Source of the DNA: Parascedosporium putredinis
Taxonomy: Eukaryota > Ascomycota > Sordariomycetes > Microascales > Microascaceae
Direction of reading: 5' to 3'
Assembly (NCBI GenBank): GCA_949357655.1
Contig: CASHTG010000015.1
Coordinates: forward strand, 1,364,001 to 1,428,000
DNA length: 64,000 nucleotides
Shown here: one piece after another, positions 60,295 to 64,000 of the stretch
Position numbering within the stretch: the first letter of the stretch is position 1
Layout of the letters: every line of letters starts with the position of its first letter
Position numbers and translations under genes: made by a program
The notes under the pieces: model-generated
Told to the model about the DNA's origin: nothing
The model's input: the letters and a program-made list of their open reading frames with translations, nothing else
Databases searched by the model: none

Positions 60295-61217
60295 ATGTCT
60301 AGCAACGATACCACCAGCGATCTCAACTCTAACAACAACATGAACCGCCCCGCAGAGGTTCCGTGGGCAATGCTGTCTTCAGTAATCTGTTCCAGCGAAG
60401 CTCCTCGACATCGACCGGCACGGCGTCCGTCTTCCCCCTGCAATCAATGTGTCTGAGCCTGTCCAGCGCCGCCGCCTCTCCGTCTCAACCTTAGGCATTC
60501 ACGGCACCTCCCCTACTTCTAGCACCGCCCCATACCATTACAGACGGGCCAGCACTTCCACAAACTCCAACAACTCAGAGCCCATCGACGAGTGTGCTAT
60601 TGAAGAGGATGAAATGCCGTACCCCACCAGTGCAAAGACAGCACCTTCCACGCCTTTCCGGCGCATGAGTATTGGCGGCCCCCATGCGTAGCTTCCGCCA
60701 TGGCAGCATTGGCGCAGGTAAGACTAGCTCTGCCATACCTCGCACTCGCGGTACATCTCTCCCTTTCCTCCACTCAAGTTCCTACCAGCACCAAAACTCC
60801 ATCCACCTTCCTTCTGCGTCTCCCCAACCAGGAAATTGTCGATGTACCGCTTCCCCTCCCAAATCATCTGTCGCCTACGTGCATATTTGACATTCTTCTC
60901 TTCTCCCAATGTTCAAGGAGCACCCTAGGACTAACTTGCTGTTAGATCAAAATGCCTTTAGCTGGTCTGAGCAGCTTCGAACCCGAGCCGAGAGCTCTGT
61001 CACTGGCCAACGGCCATCTTTCGCCCTCGGAAACAGCTTTAGCACCTCGCCTCCCCGAAATGGCAGTATTCAATCCTCTCAGGGGTACGTTCGACCCTCT
61101 ACCGAGATGCATGCCCCACCGGCGCAGGCGGCATCCGTCAAGCAAAAGCAGCCAGAGAGACGAAAGCCGGACGCCTTCCAAGAGCGCATCTTGAAGGGCG
61201 ACTTCTACATGGATTAA
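60295..61217 (+). CDS. Conserved fungal serine-rich protein
   Basis: Two exons (60295-60717 and 60946-61217) with a CTAAC branch site before the acceptor. The start MSSNDTTSDLNSNNN is followed by RGSVGNAVFSNLFQRSSSTS, VSEPVQRRRLSVSTLGIHG, PIDECAIEEDE, a FRRMSIGG segment, and then DQNAFSWSEQLRTRAESSV and a Ser/Pro-rich end with RRKPDAFQERILKGDFYMD. The RRxS motifs look like basophilic-kinase sites, and the conserved C-terminal box FQERILKGDFYMD is familiar from ascomycete proteins annotated only as serine-rich. Single bases are missing near 60348-60351 and at the C run 60434-60438, and net two bases near 60680. The corrected length is 232 residues. The function is unknown; the protein is predicted to be disordered and probably phosphorylated. 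Confidence 0.78.
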
Positions 61218-62700
61218 ACGTCCCTGTTTTTACCCCGATGCCTGTTTCCGCATCCCGGGGCACTCACACATCACTCAAACCCCCACCTTAAGATAACTGT
61301 TTCCTCGCCTCCGAACTCACCACCATGATCCTCACGTTGCTTCGCTGGCTTAAGATCCTGCACGGGCGTTACTATGACGATGGAGAAACGAGCTCTCTAT
61401 CTTTTGATATCATAGTATGGTTTTGTCCGCAAACCAAGAACAACGGTCTCATGACGACTTCTTCTACTTTATATGCCACCACCACCACTCCTCAACTATG
61501 CGACGCAAAACATCCCACCCACCACAGCTGTTCTTCCCGGTGGTATACTACATGTCTTGGCCTAGAGGCCCATCATAAGATAAAGAACGGAAACCGTTCG
61601 CGGATTCGCACCGCATAGGATACTATTACAGGCAACGAAAAGTTGGCCACCTGCCCTCTTGGACGAATGAACAAACGGGCTGCCTGCTCTTCCCAGATGA
61701 ATGAGCAAACAAATACACGCTACCTACTTGGATCTTACCTGAATTCCCCTACGGTACCCTTCTAGGGATAAGCCTCGCTTGTATAACCGCGCTTTCTTTC
61801 TTGTCTCTACAGTGACTGCCATGCAGTTACGATCAGCTTGAAAGACATAAACCCTACTTTTGGAACGTACTCCGTTTCTCGTCAATTCTTGAGTCTTTCA
61901 GCTATCAGTCTTGAGGCTTTAAGAGAACAAAACATTAACCTTCTTGCTTTTGTACTTAAACCATGAGGTTTTGTTGTGGAAGATGACTACCTGCTTTTGC
62001 ATTGTAACGTTTACGGAGTTTGTGGAAAGCCTTGGTTACCACGGGGCTCCCCTACAGGGTCCGGTCCGGGGGCGTAGCCTCGCGTGGAATGGAATGGAAG
62101 GAAATGACTCAAGCCTGCAACAGCTCTTTTTGTTTGGTTTTGGGGGCGTTAACAGATTGGCACTCAAACATACAACATCGCAGAGTTCTACATACCGATC
62201 ACCGGTATCATCGGACTTCTTCGATTTCTGGGATTAGATCACATGTATATGGAAGCTGTGTAAATGAAGACTTCACGCTCGGAGCAGCAAGAAACGCTTA
62301 GGAACATCAGATTGACCCTCTTAGGACCTATTGGTTGAGAATGAGAACATGAATTTTCTTTTTACGGCTGCAACATGTCTAAGTCCACGTGTTAAATCGA
62401 CACATATGAAGGGCAGGCTGTTGACATGATGATATTTGTCAAGCCGCCCCACGGGCCTAGGTATATATTTGAGTACGTATTCGTATAAAGTACAGCTTTT
62501 GCGCCCCTGAACGCCAGGCAATGCATTGGGAATAAAACAACTGCACCCGTTGTCGGTTTTCTTTCTTTTCATTCTCCCCCACCCTCCTTTTTCGTGAGTA
62601 CATGCAGTACGCAGGTAGCCTTGCTTGAATAAGGCCACCCAGTATGGCCATTCGTCTTGGTGGAAGGAAATCGTACGTGCAGCTGGCGCATATCGATACA
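61218..62700. other. Intergenic region between convergent serine-rich gene and pxr1
   Basis: About 1.5 kb holding the two 3' ends. No coding region is supported. Confidence 0.5.
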
Positions 62701-63930
62701 CTAGATTGCAAGGATCTACCAAAGGAGAATTTGTGAATAAGTTGGCGTTCTTTGTCGGTTAGGTAGAATGGAATAAGCATTTTTAACTTACCTGCTTCAG
62801 AGCAGCCGCGTCAAGCATAGCAGCCCGTTTGGCAGCCACACGGCGGGCATGGTGGATGTGACGGCCCTTGGACAGGGTAGTCGGCGTCGATGTACCGGAT
62901 TCGGTGGGCGTACCGGAGGTGGACGAGTCCACCACCATGGGCGTAGGGGTTGGTACAGATACAGAGTCGGTCTCGGAACCCGGCTGTGATCTTCTTGACT
63001 TCTTCCCTAGAGTCTTATCTTTCTTGTCTTTTTGCTCTTCTTCTCCTTCTTCAGCTTGGGGGCTTCCTCCGAGCCAGTCGGCGCCGGGGTCTCGGCAGGT
63101 TCGGCGGTATCCGAAGACGCGGCCTTGGTCTTGGACTTGCTCTTCTTCTCCTTCTTGTCCTTTTTGCTCTTCTTTTTCTTCTTCCTTTCGGCGTCTTCGT
63201 CGCCGTTGGAAGAATCGGGTTCGTCCTCTGCCTTGGACTTTTTGCTCGACTTTTGGGTGGGTTGGCGTCGGCTACGCTGTCGGACACGGTCGCGGGTTGG
63301 GCGCTTTCCTCGCCATCCGATGTCTGGGCATCCCTGCGCCTCTTCTTCTCCTCTTTGCGGCGCTTCTTCTCCGCCCGGGACTCGTCATCTTTCCTTCGCT
63401 TCTTTCGGGGGACGTCCCGATCCGAACCTTCGGAGGACTCCTCTTCGGCTTTCCTTTTTCCGATGCTCGCCATGGTCTGGTCGCCGGTGGTTTGCGTCGC
63501 GTCTGCAGGATTCGGGGACGAGGTCTCGATCAAATCTAGGCCGTCTTGGACGAGGAAGCCGCCCCGCACAAAAGTGATGCCGCCGATTTTCTGCCCCAAA
63601 TATACCATGGCCTTCCTCCTCTCCCTTTCGCGCTTCTCCTCCTCGGTCTCCACTTTGCCGTTCAGCCTGGCAAAGATGTCCTTGACCTCATCGATGCCGG
63701 CGATGTCGTTTTCGCCGCTGACGCCACCCGGTCGGTAGCCGAGTCCGCCCGCGTCCTCCTTCAGCAGAACCCGGATGTATGAAGAGTTGGCGGCGCCGTG
63801 GAGGAGGCATGAGGCGCATCGGCCGCGCCGAGGAGGGCGCCGGGCGTCCAGCCATGAGCGAAGGATGCGCTGGCCAAAGGTGGTTTCGTCCTTGACCCAC
63901 CTGTGGTTATTGGGGTCTTTGGAGATGCGG
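62701..63930 (-). CDS. pxr1: G-patch nucleolar protein Pxr1 (PinX1-like), 5' end missing
   Basis: Nucleolar G-patch protein that activates the Prp43 helicase in rRNA processing and in yeast also inhibits telomerase. The window holds the second exon onward. From 63930: RISKDPNNHRWVKDETTFGQ, RILRSHGWTPGALLGA (start of the G-patch), SYIRVLLKEDAGGLGYRPGG, then FARLNGKVETEEEKRERE and IGGITFVRGGFLVQDGLDLI, followed by a long Lys/Arg/Asp/Ser-rich tail. The conserved end GRHIHHARRVAAKRAAMLDA is followed by an intron (donor near 62790) and a last exon QILAI with stop at 62701-62703. Several frame changes occur, at about 63870, 63790 and in the Lys-rich tail. The upstream edge is an acceptor (CTCGCAG), so the first exon with the start codon lies beyond base 64000. 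Confidence 0.88.
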
Positions 63931-64000
63931 CTGCGAGGGGTGGGAATTTTTGGTCAGTGGGCAAGCGTCGAGGAGTAGGCTCTTCTGCGGAGGTGTACCG

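Overview
The window is nuclear DNA of a filamentous ascomycete, most likely a sordariomycete. The signs are short GT..AG introns with CTAAC-like branch sites, long non-coding spacers with CT-rich promoters, and a full set of fungal core genes (Sch9 kinase, ATP synthase subunit h, Nar1, Rna1/RanGAP, Cox17, Bem3-type RhoGAP, Pxr1), together with a 42-kDa-type GH18 chitinase, a GPI-anchored wall protein and a Zn2Cys6 transcription factor. I see no bacterial-style operon, CRISPR array, rRNA or convincing tRNA.

Layout. 0-5.4 kb: sch9 (+) facing atp14 (-). 5.9-6.3 kb: a decayed Ty1/Copia reverse-transcriptase fragment. 6.8-9.4 kb: a small unidentified gene (-) and a SUZ-domain gene (+). 9.6-13.5 kb: nar1 (-) and a conserved small membrane protein (+). 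14.1-17.7 kb: an Iec1-like zinc-finger gene (-) and rna1 (+), divergent over about 1 kb. 18.6-24.2 kb: a four-helix membrane protein and the chitinase. 26.6-28.6 kb: a GPI wall protein (-) with Gln/Gly repeats. 31.6-36.7 kb: a J-domain protein, cox17, a coiled-coil protein (-) and a Pro-rich/Arg-Ser-rich protein. 36.7-46.5 kb: a long stretch without a recognisable gene. 46.5-54.5 kb: bem3-like RhoGAP and a Zn2Cys6 regulator. 54.5-60.3 kb: a second gene-poor stretch. 60.3-64 kb: a conserved serine-rich protein and the 3' part of pxr1 (-), whose first exon lies beyond the right edge.

The genes do not form one pathway; most are housekeeping. The most striking property is that nearly every multi-exon gene is broken by one or more single-base losses, usually inside a short homopolymer, with the conserved protein continuing in the next frame. 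Adding the inferred bases back makes the total coding length a multiple of three in each gene where I could count it. This is best explained by uncorrected indels in the sequence, not by pseudogenes or programmed frameshifting, so the CDS coordinates below are genomic spans and lengths are given after allowing for the lost bases. I found no convincing new biological system; the less ordinary items are the Copia remnant, the Gln/Gly-repeat wall protein, the Pro-rich/RS protein, the gene desert before the RhoGAP gene, and a GC-rich island near 42.2-42.5 kb.
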